From Prosopocoilus inquinatus (lineage: Eukaryota > Arthropoda > Insecta > Coleoptera > Lucanidae), in the NCBI GenBank assembly GCA_036172665.1, contig CM069877.1, positions 17,571,001-17,635,000 of the forward strand: DNA of 64,000 bases, given 5' to 3'. The notes below the pieces were generated by a model. That model saw nothing but the letters and a program-made list of their open reading frames with translations, was not told where the DNA came from and ran no database searches. Below are positions 11,564 to 22,558 of this stretch, in pieces. The translations under genes and the position numbers were made by a program. The number at the start of each line of letters is the position of its first letter. Position 1 is the first letter of the stretch.

Positions 11564-12828
11564 GTAACGTACAAAGTTCAACTGTCACGTGTATCATCCC
11601 TGCTTTCTTGTTTACTTTTTTTCTTCTAATTCACTCTCCGAAATTCAGGGCAATCTTCATTTGTTTTTAGGTTTATTGGGGACATCAAATTGGTTTTACT
11701 TAAAGCCACGAGATTTTTTTCTTTTGTGGAAAAAAGAAAAGCAGACCGTCGTATTTTGTTTCGACCTGTAATTGCGGGATGAAAGCTCTGCGATCTTTGT
11801 TTGTTACTTTTTGGTTATTTCATTTTATATGTTGGACTCGGACATGGTGAAATGAAAAACCAGGCAATGTGGACTTTTGTTTATTTTTTGACGTATGCTT
11901 CAAATTCTTTTATTTTGAAGCTTTGTAATGAAAAATAAAAAATATATTTTTTTTGCGTAGAATTTCATTTCTGTTCTCTCTGAAAACGTTAAAGGCGACT
12001 AGAATCTGTCGAGGTTTTGCTTCGCTTGCGAAACTGTTTCAATGTTGCTTTAACTTTGATGTTCCTTATGTTATAAGTTGCTTGATGAGAAATTCCCTTT
12101 CCGTTACCAAAATTTGTTTTTGCCAAATGGAATTTAATTTAATAGGGGCGGAGATGGTGGCGGTGAAAGATAAAATCGTAACCAACTATAGATGATTTCT
12201 TTTCTCCAACTTCGACTTAAATTTTTTCACACTAACACCAACAAAAAATATATGATTGAAGTTTGTTCTTGTCCGATGAAAATAGTAAGTAGAAAGTTTT
12301 TTGAAGCGAGTCCAAGGGAGTTGCCCTTGATGAGTAAGAATAGTAACGTTTCGTAAGTATCGATCGCTTGGTATAATGCAAAAAGATATCTTAATTTTGT
12401 TCACATTTTCATAACGGAAAAAGTCCCAAAAATATCGTGTTAGATTTTCGTTCGTCTGTGTTGTCTCATTAATCAGAAATTCATATTCAAACTGACTGAA
12501 TTTTTGAAGAATTCTTCATGAACAAAATTTATTTTACGAAAGTAATTCAGTGAAATCAAAATATTTTTATACCGTTGCAATCTGCTCATTGCGGCGCATC
12601 CAAATATCTAAAAATATATAGGGTGTTCCATTTAAAAAAATATAAGTTTCCACGAACCATCATTTTTTTGATCACTGTATAGTTCAAAATAATTTTGCAA
12701 TATGCCGCGTATTGTCTAGTATAAAATTCTTTATGGATTTTTTCCTAATTTTTTTCCTATAGGCCTCACAGAAGAAATGCGCATCGTTGGGCAACCCTGT
12801 ACATGTATAAGATCAAATTTTTTAGAAA
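11564..12828. other. No gene recognised
   Basis: AT-rich sequence with short frames lacking any domain signal. Near 12618 a 'gggtgttccatttaaa' motif occurs, one of many such putative transposon termini in this window. Confidence 0.5.
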
Positions 12829-12877
12829 CTGCAATGTCAGGTCAAAAAACGATAGTAAGATGTCGCTATTTTATCTG
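12829..12877. repeat. Fragment of the inverted-repeat family seen at 15601-15863
   Basis: The bases from ctgcaatgtcaggtcaaaa through gatgtcgctattttatctg match the outer half of the right arm at 15777-15863, with one difference (aaaaaacg for aaaaagcg). Confidence 0.8.
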
Positions 12878-13046
12878 TTTATAAGATCAAAGATTATAAG
12901 ATACAACGTGCTGTTTTCGCAGGCGAGAAAGAAGACAAATGCATCGAAATCGTATCGAGTGAAATAGAGAGATGTACGGTATTCTGTGATATGTTTTCCC
13001 AATAAGCGATGAACGTTTATATAGAGACGGCGTACCTTTACTTATA

Positions 13047-14044
13047 CCGGGTGGAAAGTTTCAAACCCGAACATAGCAAACTTGTATTGAAAACTATGTT
13101 TCTGTGAATTGCTGCTCGCCATTTGAAGATACAACAATGGCAATGGTGTTAAAGAAAAGACAAAATTATGGACAATATTATGGTGTTAAAATTATTCCTA
13201 AATATTAATACTTTCGGAATATAAATAAAATTCTCAAATTTTAAACGAAAAATTTAGTCGCCTATGTCAGGTTTCAAACTTTGAGTTGTTTCAATTAATG
13301 GAAAATAATTTGTACGTCAGTCAAAAAGTATTATGAATTATTGTACAGAGCAAATAATAGGTAGGTACTTTTGTCGTTTAACTTACAACAATTCTTTCTT
13401 TATTAGAATGATAATTGTATTCTACATCATTGCATACAAAAATACTGTTGTTTCTGATACTATCAATAAACTTGAAATGATGCCATGGGCAATCAATGCG
13501 GACACATGTCGATACTAAATCAGTTTTAAATTCAATTGTACTAAGAATTAAATAAGTTTCACACTGTTCAAAAATATGAAGCACATAACTGTAAAGAATA
13601 TTTAAAAAAAAACATCAATTTCACAAATCCAGTTGCCATCAACATTGTTTTGAAATTAACAAGAAAAGTAAGAAAGTATTTTGCGAAGTAATGCAGTAGC
13701 AAATAAATAAATCGTAACAGTTCTTCATTGTTAATATGTTACACAGATGAAAAGGAATTTTATTTTGAATAAGAAGCTTATTGTACAAAATTTTGATTAT
13801 TGAATTGCAAACTTCAAAGCTGACATACTAAGGCGACTAGATTTATTATTTGAAATTTAAAAATTTAATTTCTATTTCAAAAGTATTAACACAATAGGAA
13901 TTTAACACGATAACATTGGCCTTAATTTTATCTTTCATTTAATACCATTACCATTTTTGTATTTTTAAATGGCGAGCAGTAATCTACAGAAACGTAGTTC
14001 TCAATGAAACTTTGCTATGTTCGGGTTTGAAACTTTCCACCCGG
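13047..14044. mobile_element. 998-bp TIR element with ~80-bp terminal inverted repeats
   Basis: The ends ccgggtggaaagtttcaaac and gtttgaaactttccacccgg are perfect complements. The similarity extends about 80 bp inward, to ctgctcgccattt. TA flanks both ends, which suggests a Tc1/mariner-type insertion. The interior is AT-rich with no transposase frame, so the element is non-autonomous. Confidence 0.88.
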
Positions 14045-14557
14045 TATATCTATGCGTAACTACCACTGGGTGGTTTTTCCGTAACATTTTTAGATATCCC
14101 ACACCGTTTCCACCGAGTGGGTACCGTTACGCAAGTCTGATTTTTCATTTCGTTTTCGAAAGGACAACCGATCTGAGCCGAGATAAGTTGGGAATAAGCG
14201 CAGGCCCTCTCACCCCGCCGGAGCGGATCAAACGCGTGGTCGGGTTGCCGAACGAGAGAGAGGTGACACACCTGACAGTAATGCGTAACTATATTACCGT
14301 ATTAACGCATAAAATGATACAATTTTTGCACTTAGACGTTGGCGATTATTATTTCCCATTCCAACACGCTTGCAACCACTTGCATTAATCGTTAGTAAAA
14401 ATTTTGTAGATGCATTTGGAATGTCTGACTCCAAATACCAGTAACTTCACACTCTACTGGAACGCAGACTCCAGTCTTGTGTCAACAGGCAGAATTCCCT
14501 GTAATTTTTCTAAATTATTTTACGACTCCGAAATTACGTTTCCATTCTAAATTGTTA
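14045..14557. other. GC-richer anonymous stretch
   Basis: Frames of 60-120 codons exist on both strands over 14017-14388, but neither shows a recognisable domain. The first overlaps the end of the TIR element, which argues against a host exon. Confidence 0.4.
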
Positions 14558-14638
14558 ACCCGTCTCTTGACGGACCGTCAGAGACGCGTATGTACGCTTG
14601 CATGCAGCGTACTAAGTAAACTTCGTGAAGAGACGGCC
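14558..14638. mobile_element. 81-bp MITE, TTA target duplication
   Basis: Short inverted ends (cccgtctcttgacgg and cgtgaagagacggcc) are flanked by TTA on both sides (14555-14557 and 14639-14641). The internal tgcatgcagcg is shared with the larger relative at 27025-27460. Confidence 0.75.
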
Positions 14639-14641
14639 TTA

Positions 14642-15084
14642 TTTTCAAATTTATCTAAAGTAAGTTGAGATTTCCGGCACGTATTGCTTTTGGAATTTTA
14701 AGCTAATTATTTTAGTAATTTGATCTTTTATCGGTGGTGTACTAACGCACTCCCTGGTTGCAATAGTTTGACCGCGAGAGAAAGCCACTTTCCGGCTAGT
14801 TTTGAACCGCGAAGATAGTCTTATCTTTCAAACACAAATGTGACTTGACTTGAAAATTAAGGGGAATGAGGGCAGTCCTTCTTTGGCTCTGATTCTCTTC
14901 AGACGTTAGCCCCGCGAAGAAGTTGCGAACTCGTTAGGTAGGTGGAGTGTAAGGGAGAAGCCCCTTCAAGGCATGCGAGCGAGCCCCCTGGAGAAGACAT
15001 CATCCAGACCACCCAGATCCTAAGAGATTCTCTGTTGCGGAGTCTCCTTGCTTAACAGGTAGGACATGAATTCTGTTCCGTGTT
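14642..15084. other. No gene recognised
   Basis: A moderately GC-rich patch at 14880-15060 ends in a donor-like cag|gtagga at about 15058. I could not join it to any other exon or recognise a product. Confidence 0.4.
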
Positions 15085-15290
15085 AATGGGTGGTATGAAT
15101 AAAAATGAAGTATCTACTAATGCTTCAAGTATTAGCATCTTCTACGTAGTATTTACTCCGAAACTGTAGTATCTACTAACTTCCGGCAGCACTTACTTCG
15201 TTTTATAAAGACATTACTTCAAATCCAAGTAAATACTTCTCTAGGTGTAGTATGTGCTTTTACAGTGTAGTATTTACTCTAAAATGTTCT
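15085..15290. repeat. Second cluster of GTAGTATTTACT/GAAGTA-type repeats
   Basis: gtagtatttactc, gaagtatctacta, gtagtatctactaactt and aagtaaatacttct recur in this 200-bp stretch. They are close relatives of the palindromes at 1560-1815, mostly in complementary orientation. Confidence 0.6.
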
Positions 15291-15600
15291 CCTACTTCCT
15301 TTAAAACATATCGCGTGTTTATTAATACGTTAAATTAATAAATTTGCGAAAATTAATTAATTACAGTTATTATTAATAATTTTTGTCTAATGATGTAATA
15401 AATTTCAATATTTTAATGTAAAAATATCAAACCTTTCTAATTCCAAATGTAATGTAAATAATAAGCGTTTCGTGCAGGAATAAATAGTTGATAGTAGTAA
15501 ATATAATAACAATTTTTTTTAATAATAATTGATGGAATAATTCAGAATTCGGAATAAATAAATTCATTATTTATTCTCAAATATTTATTAATTTTATTAA

Positions 15601-15863
15601 CAGATAAAATAGCGACATCATACTATCGCTTTTTGACCTGACATTGCAGTAGGATAGACAAATTGAAACGGGATTTGCTCCTAATAAGTCCCCCATGCAA
15701 GGCGGCCATGCTTGCTGTCAAAGCATAATGAAAGTTTTTAGAAAAATTTTGTGCAAATCGTTTTTGATCGTTTTTTTTATTAGGAGCAAATCCCGTTTCA
15801 ATTTGTCTATCCTACTGCAATGTCAGGTCAAAAAGCGATAGTAAGATGTCGCTATTTTATCTG
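15601..15863. mobile_element. Inverted repeat, 87-bp arms, one mismatch
   Basis: The left arm 15601-15687 and right arm 15777-15863 are reverse complements with a single difference (catactatcg against cgatagtaag). The 89-bp loop contains, inverted, the sequence that follows the hammerhead motif downstream (agaaaaattttgtgcaaatc against gatttgcacaaaatttttct). This ties the repeat and the ribozyme to one element. Inverted and partial tandem copies with hammerheads are known for Penelope-like retroelements; no coding sequence is present here to confirm that. Confidence 0.9.
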
Positions 15864-15929
15864 TTCATCATTCTTACATCGCATTTGCGAATAAATTGGG
15901 CAAGTCGTTTTTGGTCTGCAGTGGGAATG

Positions 15930-15994
15930 TCGAGCTACGTCTCTGCTGAAGAAGCCCCAAGCAGGGCTGAAACAGCTGTCCAGAGGCTGCTCGA
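15930..15994 (+). ncRNA. Type I hammerhead ribozyme motif
   Basis: All core elements are present in order. Helix I has an outer stem, tcgagc (15930-15935) with gctcga (15989-15994), an internal loop, and an inner stem, ctctg (15941-15945) with cagag (15981-15985). The core CTGAAGA (CUGANGA) is at 15946-15952. Helix II pairs agccc with ggget-equivalent bases ggg-ct around a six-base loop (15953-15968). GAAA is at 15969-15972. Helix III is the self-complementary acagctgt (15972-15979). The cleavage nucleotide C (after U) is at 15980. Helix III has no loop, as in the minimal hammerheads of Penelope-like elements, which act as dimers. Self-cleavage is inferred, not shown. Confidence 0.85.
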
Positions 15995-16258
15995 GGCTGC
16001 AATCAAAAACGATTTGCACAAAATTTTTCTATAAATAATTAATTTTATTGTTTATTCTGAAGTAGCTGTCAAATGTATAGCGAAACATTTACATTTATAC
16101 TGCTTTACTGAATCGTTTCATTAATTATTACAAATTTTTCGATAATTCTCAACAGACAGAAAAATTATATACTTTTTTTTTAATATTTACTGTTTATGCA
16201 CATTAAAAAGTTCAATTTCTTATTTATAATAAATCTAAACTCCAGATCAAAATTAACG
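15995..16258. other. Tail of the hammerhead-bearing repeat and anonymous sequence
   Basis: The stretch 16002-16032 matches, inverted, the loop of the repeat at 15601-15863. A related short piece (gctcgag, then gcaatcaaaacgatttgcaa) occurs at about 29210-29255. The rest up to the start of copy A2 is AT-rich with no gene. Confidence 0.6.
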
Positions 16259-17817
16259 AACCACTATACAGGGTTTTTTTCTTTTTTTATGTACATAGTC
16301 GTTATGTATACTTTTGTAAAAAAAAAAAACAAGTCAATGCATTATGTAGAAGGCTATGAGCATCAGATATACATCACAAAAAATTAAGATGCGTTGTTCC
16401 TTACATTGTTCCTCACAATAAGAGCGGGAATGTTCATTGAGTACACAAAATATTTTCAAATGAATTTTATCAAGCTCCAGAAGTAGAAACGAATTGCTAT
16501 TAATTTGACATTAATAACTGAAGATTTTTTACAGCTGACTGTTCTTTGAGTAGCTCGTAACTTATTTTTTTTCCAGATGGAACATCTTAACGACCCAATG
16601 AAAATTTCATATCCTGTAAAAATATTAAAAACCAAAATGCAAAGGAGTGGCTTTCTCGAATTACTTAAGATCGAATTACCATTTATAGGTTTACGAAGTA
16701 AAAAACAAAAAGAAATATCGTTATCGTGGAAACCGAAATTATCAAGAGATACATATTCAAACTCACAATGATCTGTAAATTCCAAGTATGTAAAAATATA
16801 TAGCTTGTTCCATTTAAAATAAGAAAGTTAATGTCACTTTAGATGAAACCAGAAGTCGTACGGTGGCCAATGCTACGTTAGAAAATTCAGCTTTTTATTT
16901 AATTTCTGAATCCCGAATTTTATGTAAAATATAAAAATTCTAAAAGAGTGAACACATAGCGTGACATCCCTTATTGTGCATTCGACGTAGCTTTATTATA
17001 TTTTTTTTTCTTATTTTGATCTCTACTATCACCTACCAAACGGTGAACAAGCTTTTTATCATCACCCTGTATAAATGTGGATTGTTACCTAGACAACATC
17101 GTAGCTGAATATGTCAATCCTTTCTACGTGGATGGATAGAATTGATTTCTGTTGATACTTCATTAATCGAATGACCAACAGTTCCAACGTAACTTTTATA
17201 GAGCAATACAGCTAGTAATAGAAATTCTCTCATAATCTTACAAAAGAAAATTAATTAAACAAAAAGAAATAATGAGTTTTCAAAATATTTTTTAAATTGA
17301 TCTCTACCGCGTTCAACACTTTCTTGCTACAAGGTAATTAGCTTTCATTATTAAATTTGTAAGTAATTTTTGTAGTAATAATAATCCTTTGACGAAATAT
17401 TAAATTATTAGCCATATTTTTGAAAGTGATCCAGTACAACTTTAAGGCATTTACGTACTTCATATTACTGAATTAAAAAAAAAAAACATGTATAATTCAA
17501 GAAAAAAGTTAGCTATTATTTATTATAATAGATACTAAAACAAAACTTTTACCAATTTGCAGAATTTATGGAGTGATTTTATATATTTCTTTCTTATTTA
17601 ATTCAAATCGGACTATAGTTATCTATGTCTTGTGGCATATTTTATCTTGCACCCGGTATAGAAATGACAAGTTCAGGCTTTGTATAACTAGATTTATGGT
17701 AATTATTTTACACGTTTATACTTATCTAAATATTTTGTAATGCAGTGTAATTTCTTTTGTCATAATAATTTTTTCTATTAGGCATCTGTGTCATTTTTCG
17801 CAAATGCTACGAATCGA

Positions 17818-18073
17818 AGTACGCAAACTGAAGCTGCGATGGGACCAGCTTCGCTGACACTGAAGTAAATACTTCAATTTTGTGTTAAAACTGAAGCATT
17901 TAGTAGCCGAAGTAAATACTTCAGAGTGAAGTAAACACTTCGATAATTTCCACACGAATGCTATTTGCCGTAGTATCTTCCGGAAAATAATAGAACTTAC
18001 TTCAGAGTGTAGAATGTTCTCAAAAACTGAAGTAAATACTACGAAGAAGATACTTCAAACTGTAGCATTAGCA
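17818..18073. repeat. Palindrome cluster, second copy
   Basis: Identical copy, in A2, of the gaagtaaatacttc cluster at 1560-1815. Confidence 0.6.
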
Positions 18074-18342
18074 TTTACTTTGTTTTTATTCATACCACCC
18101 AATGTGTTTCATTTGTTTTGGGAGAAAACCCTCAAAATTGTTCCAACATTCTGCTATAATTTTTCACCTAATACTTGCAATATTTTTGTTTTTTTTTTTT
18201 TTTACTTATAAGATTGAGATGTTGAATAATATGTATATTCCTTTTTCACACCTTCAAGGGACTTTTATTACATTTTTGCGTCGTAATATTTTATTCATCT
18301 CCTTGCTTATTAAAATTCCATATACCTAAAACTCGTACTGTT

Positions 18343-19120
18343 CTAGAGTCAAGAACTTTCGGAGGACCAAGGGCGCTTGCCGAGTGCCCGCCAATTTATG
18401 AAGCCGGACTGTTATATGAAACATAGTCACGAATACCAATAATGAATGTGTATTTAACGTAAACTATGTACAAGTGTAATATCATCTATTAGGCGATACT
18501 GTTGCATTGCTCCTAGTTTGGCGTTTTTTGGTTCCTCGTACTGTAGGGCGACCTCTAGACGGCGTGGAGGAGACGGCGGCAGCGGTGATACGGCCCGGGG
18601 AACCTAAACTTCTTGATGGGCCTCCCTTAACAATCGCCGTAGGTGGAGACACTTCTGGCGGCTCTTCTTGACGATCGGGTCTATTCGGCGTGCCGACTGA
18701 ATTGTATGCTGGCCTATTCGGCTAACAGCTGCAGGTGCCTTCGTACGGGCCTATTCGACTGACCGTGATGAAGTGCCGTGCTAGGCCCGTTGTCGAGTTT
18801 ATAAAGGCCTGCTCTAATGATTCTGCTTAGAACGATCTTCTTGGTTTTCGACAAATCGGATAATTCCAGCTATGCTGGTGTGTGCGGCTGTAGTTAAAAT
18901 TTTACGTGGAAATCGCTTTCTCAATGCGCTCCTTAATGAGCTTACTAATGCTCACGCTGCAGGGGTTTGGGGATTACGGCCCGGGATTAATTGCGCGGTC
19001 TCGTTTCGAGAAATTTCTGAGATGTTGACGTGCGTTTATGTGTTACTATGCTGCGTGCACCACTACCCCCCTGCTAGTGGTCGAGTAGCGATCACGGTGA
19101 GTATCGATCGGGAAATCTGA
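18343..19120 (-). repeat. Probable gypsy LTR, second copy
   Basis: Identical copy, in A2, of the block at 2085-2862. The same caution about its ends applies. Confidence 0.5.
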
Positions 19121-19133
19121 CCCTTCTTCCGCT

Positions 19134-20028
19134 TCATGTGGTTCGGTTTTCATCTGGTTGTACTTCTTTTTCGTTGTTTGTTTTTGCAGGTCCGGCTTGA
19201 TGTGTCGACGTGCTTTCGATGTATGCCGGTTTTAACCTGTCGGTGTATATTGTTGTCGGCTGCCCTTCTTTTTCCAGGGTGAAATGTTTCGGTTTTCTTT
19301 TGAGCACCTTGAATGGTCCTTCGTACGGTTTCTGTAGTGGTTTGAGTATGTTGTCGCGTCGTCCATGGACGTGTGTTGCAGTGGCGAGATTTTTGAAAAT
19401 GAAAATTTTTCGCTCTCCGTGTATTGTACCGGATGAAGGTTGGAGTTTTCGGAAATGTTGTTTAAGTTGGTCCGCGAAGCTGGCTGGTTCGGTTGGTGTT
19501 TCTTGTTTGGTTTCATTCAGGAATTGTCCAGGTAATCGCAAGGGTTCCCCTAGTGTTAATTCGGCAGCAGTTGTTCCGAGGTCTTCCTTCCAGGCGTTTC
19601 GGATACCGAGGAAAACTGTAGGTACTACCTTGGTTCATTGTTCTCCTGTGTGGCAGCGAATTGCGTCTTTGAGTTGGCGGTGGAATCGTTCTATCATCCC
19701 ATTTGCTGCTGGGTGGTATGCTGTTGTTCGGATGCGTGCGAATCCTAGGAGGTTTCCGAGGTGTCGAAAGAGTTGAGATTCGAATTGTCGTCCCTGGTCG
19801 GTTGTTACTCGTAATGGGCTACCGAAGCGTGCTATCCACTGCGCGTAAAAGGCTTGTGCCACCGTTTCTGCTTCCATGTTTTTTAGGGGTATTGCTTCTG
19901 GCCATCTTGTGTAGCGATCGATGCATGTCAGAAAGTAGCGCTTGTTTTCGGAAACTAGTAACGGTCCGACCAAATCGATGTGGACATGCTCGAAGCAGTG
20001 TGAAGGGAGTTGAAAAGATTCAAGACTT
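19134..20028 (-). pseudogene. Gypsy integrase fragment, second copy
   Basis: Identical copy, in A2, of the pol fragment at 2876-3770, including the same in-frame TGA (here at about 19635-19637). Sharing the same lesion shows that the two copies arose after the element died. Confidence 0.9.
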
Positions 20029-20426
20029 ATATCTAAATTTGTTGATTTTGTTCATTTTAAATGTTGTGTTAAAGATTTTCTTGTAAGCGTCGTTCTCTCG
20101 TTTCTTTAATTCCTATTAATTAAAAGTAATTGTAATTTTATTTTTATTTTATTAAAATTAATTCAAATAATTGACCTAGAATGAGTAGAGTATTTTGTGT
20201 TTATTTTCCAGGTGGAGTATTAAATAAATAGTGGTAAAAATTAAATAAAGCCCTCATCATAATAATTGCTTTCAAAAACCCCAATAGCGGAAGGGAAACG
20301 CGTAATCGTAGTGTAATGTATGATCGGAGACGTACACAGCGCCGTCTTGGCAGTTGCCTAACGTCGCGACGGCGGACGGTACGCACGAATTCGACCGACG
20401 CTCGCATGCAGCAGGCGTCGCATTTA

Positions 20427-20688
20427 AGGCTGCCCACACATTCATGAAGCAAGAACGCTTTAAAGCAAAACGTTTTTGACTAATCTTGTTAGAACTAGCT
20501 TTCTCAGTGCTTTAAATAGGACCAAACACACACTGGTTTAACAAAACAAAAAGCAGTTTAAAGCACGCTAAAACAATTGCAGTCAAAACGTTTTCACTTA
20601 CAGCGTTTTGCTGTAAAGCACGTTAAAGCGATTGCAGTCAAAACGTTTTTACTTAAAGCGTTTCGATCTGTGAATGTGTTTTTCACGT
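20427..20688. mobile_element. MITE-like repeat, second copy
   Basis: Identical copy, in A2, of the repeat-rich block at 4169-4430. Confidence 0.5.
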
Positions 20689-20744
20689 GAAACTAAATAT
20701 TAAGCAACAAAAAAAAAATTTTCTGCTGAAGACATTTTTTCGTC

Positions 20745-20998
20745 CTAAACTATTTCGCTTTTCTTTAGCAGAGAGAGACGCGTGTATCTTCTTTCGATGA
20801 AACAAGAAAAAAGAAGAGAAAATAATGCAACGGACAAAGCGTAGTACAGGTTCCATAGGTTTTCAGAGTATTTTTTAACCATTTCTTCATTTACAGAATG
20901 CATCCAATAGCGTTTTCTTTTATTACTTATCTCTCCTATTGCACACATTTGCAAAAACTGCCACAGACTCATCGTCCGAAGTCATTGTAACAACTAAT
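20745..20998 (-). pseudogene. Possible Harbinger-type transposase N-terminus, second copy
   Basis: Identical copy, in A2, of 4487-4740, with the same frameshift. Confidence 0.35.
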
Positions 20999-21657
20999 TA
21001 TAATAGCGAGTTTAATAAAAAAAAGAAATTAATTATGGCAGCGAGCAAAGGCATTTTTCTAAAAATCGTAAGATATATTTGTACGATTTAGTTTAATTAT
21101 ACGGAACATTTTTTTATCTCTTCGATATTACGTCGCATTGCTTTATAATGCAGTAAAACGTTTTCCGAGATATTTCGATGGATCCATACTTTATCCCAAC
21201 CCTGTATAGGTTCACAAGTTGCGCCGAATTTAACAATTAAATAGAACTAAAGTAAAAGTTTTGATAATGAAACGCCTATTTGAGGTAAACAAAATTAATA
21301 AATTACAATTCTAAATGATACTGTATGTCAAATCAACGGAAATTTTAACAGATGCAAAGAAGAAAACAAATCAAAACCAGTGTTCAAATTACAAGATTTT
21401 AGGATGTTATGATCATAGACTTCAGGATTTCAGGCTTTCCAGAGCATTGCAGACGAATGAGACAGTTTTAGCTAAAGTAATATAAGTACAACTTTTATTA
21501 CGAAGATTTGTACAAAGCTTTAAACAAAATCTGTGCCAATTAAAAAAGAGATATATTTCTTTTTAAACGTACGTAAAGAGCACGACCTTAACGAATTCGA
21601 TATACTGTTCCACGTAACAGGACCAGAGTACGAAAAGATCTAGTAAATAGTGTTTAA

Positions 21658-21785
21658 GGTCCGGTTTTTCCATCACAGTTTAACTTTAAGCTTCGTTTTA
21701 TTCCCATGGTAACAATTGTAAGGACAATTGTTTCCACAGGAATAAAACGGGGCTTAAAGTTAAACCCCAATTGAAAAACTAGCCC
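21658..21785. mobile_element. 128-bp hairpin MITE, second copy
   Basis: Identical copy, in A2, of the near-palindrome at 5400-5527. Confidence 0.8.
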
Positions 21786-22558
21786 TTAGAGTGTTTAGGT
21801 AGGATAAAGTTATTTTTAAAACGAGTATTAACTTCATGTATACAGTCATACTTAGGTAACTTCTTGGACAAATATGAAGGCTTAGAGCTTTTGACAATTT
21901 TAATAAGAAAAACTCCAAAATGCAATTTTCTTCGATTTTTCATATTCAACCATTTGAGATCACTCAATTTATGCGAAACATGATCAAAATGACGAAGAAG
22001 AGTCTAATACAAGCATTCTAAACCCTCTGAATGCGGGCCATGTTAATGAGTCTATACATATATATTCCATATACATCATCACAATAATTAAAATGACTCA
22101 AAACTAAAGAATCAATAAAGAATTAGTGGTGAATAGATAAAACAGCGACATCCTACAATCGCTTAAATTTTTTTTTAGAATTTTACGTAAATTAACGTCA
22201 ATGAAATGCCTATTGGTATAGAGTATACGAAGTGAACAATAAGATTTTTTTAACATTTTATTAATGTCATCGCGAAACCTCAATTCAGAATCCATATACA
22301 GGCCAAGATTTCTTGCAGTATCAGAAATAAACAGAGGCTTGCCCATAATAGTAAGGCTATATTCAGCAGTCCTTACATTTCTTGCTACCAACAATTAAAA
22401 GACATGATTTTGAGGCATTAATAAATAAATTATGAATTTGTGCTTTATGAATAAAATTATTCAAGTCTTCATTAATTAAGTCAAAATCGGTTGCGACACT
22501 ATTAAAAGAGAACTGTTTATAAATTTGGGTATATCATCAGCATATAATAAAATTTATT
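21779..22558 (-). pseudogene. Decayed LINE fragment, second copy
   Basis: Identical copy, in A2, of the reverse transcriptase remnant at 5521-6300. Confidence 0.85.

Noticed and set aside
14017..14388. Plus-strand frame of 123 codons as a possible host exon
   Set aside because: It begins inside the terminal repeat of the TIR element at 13047-14044 and has no domain.
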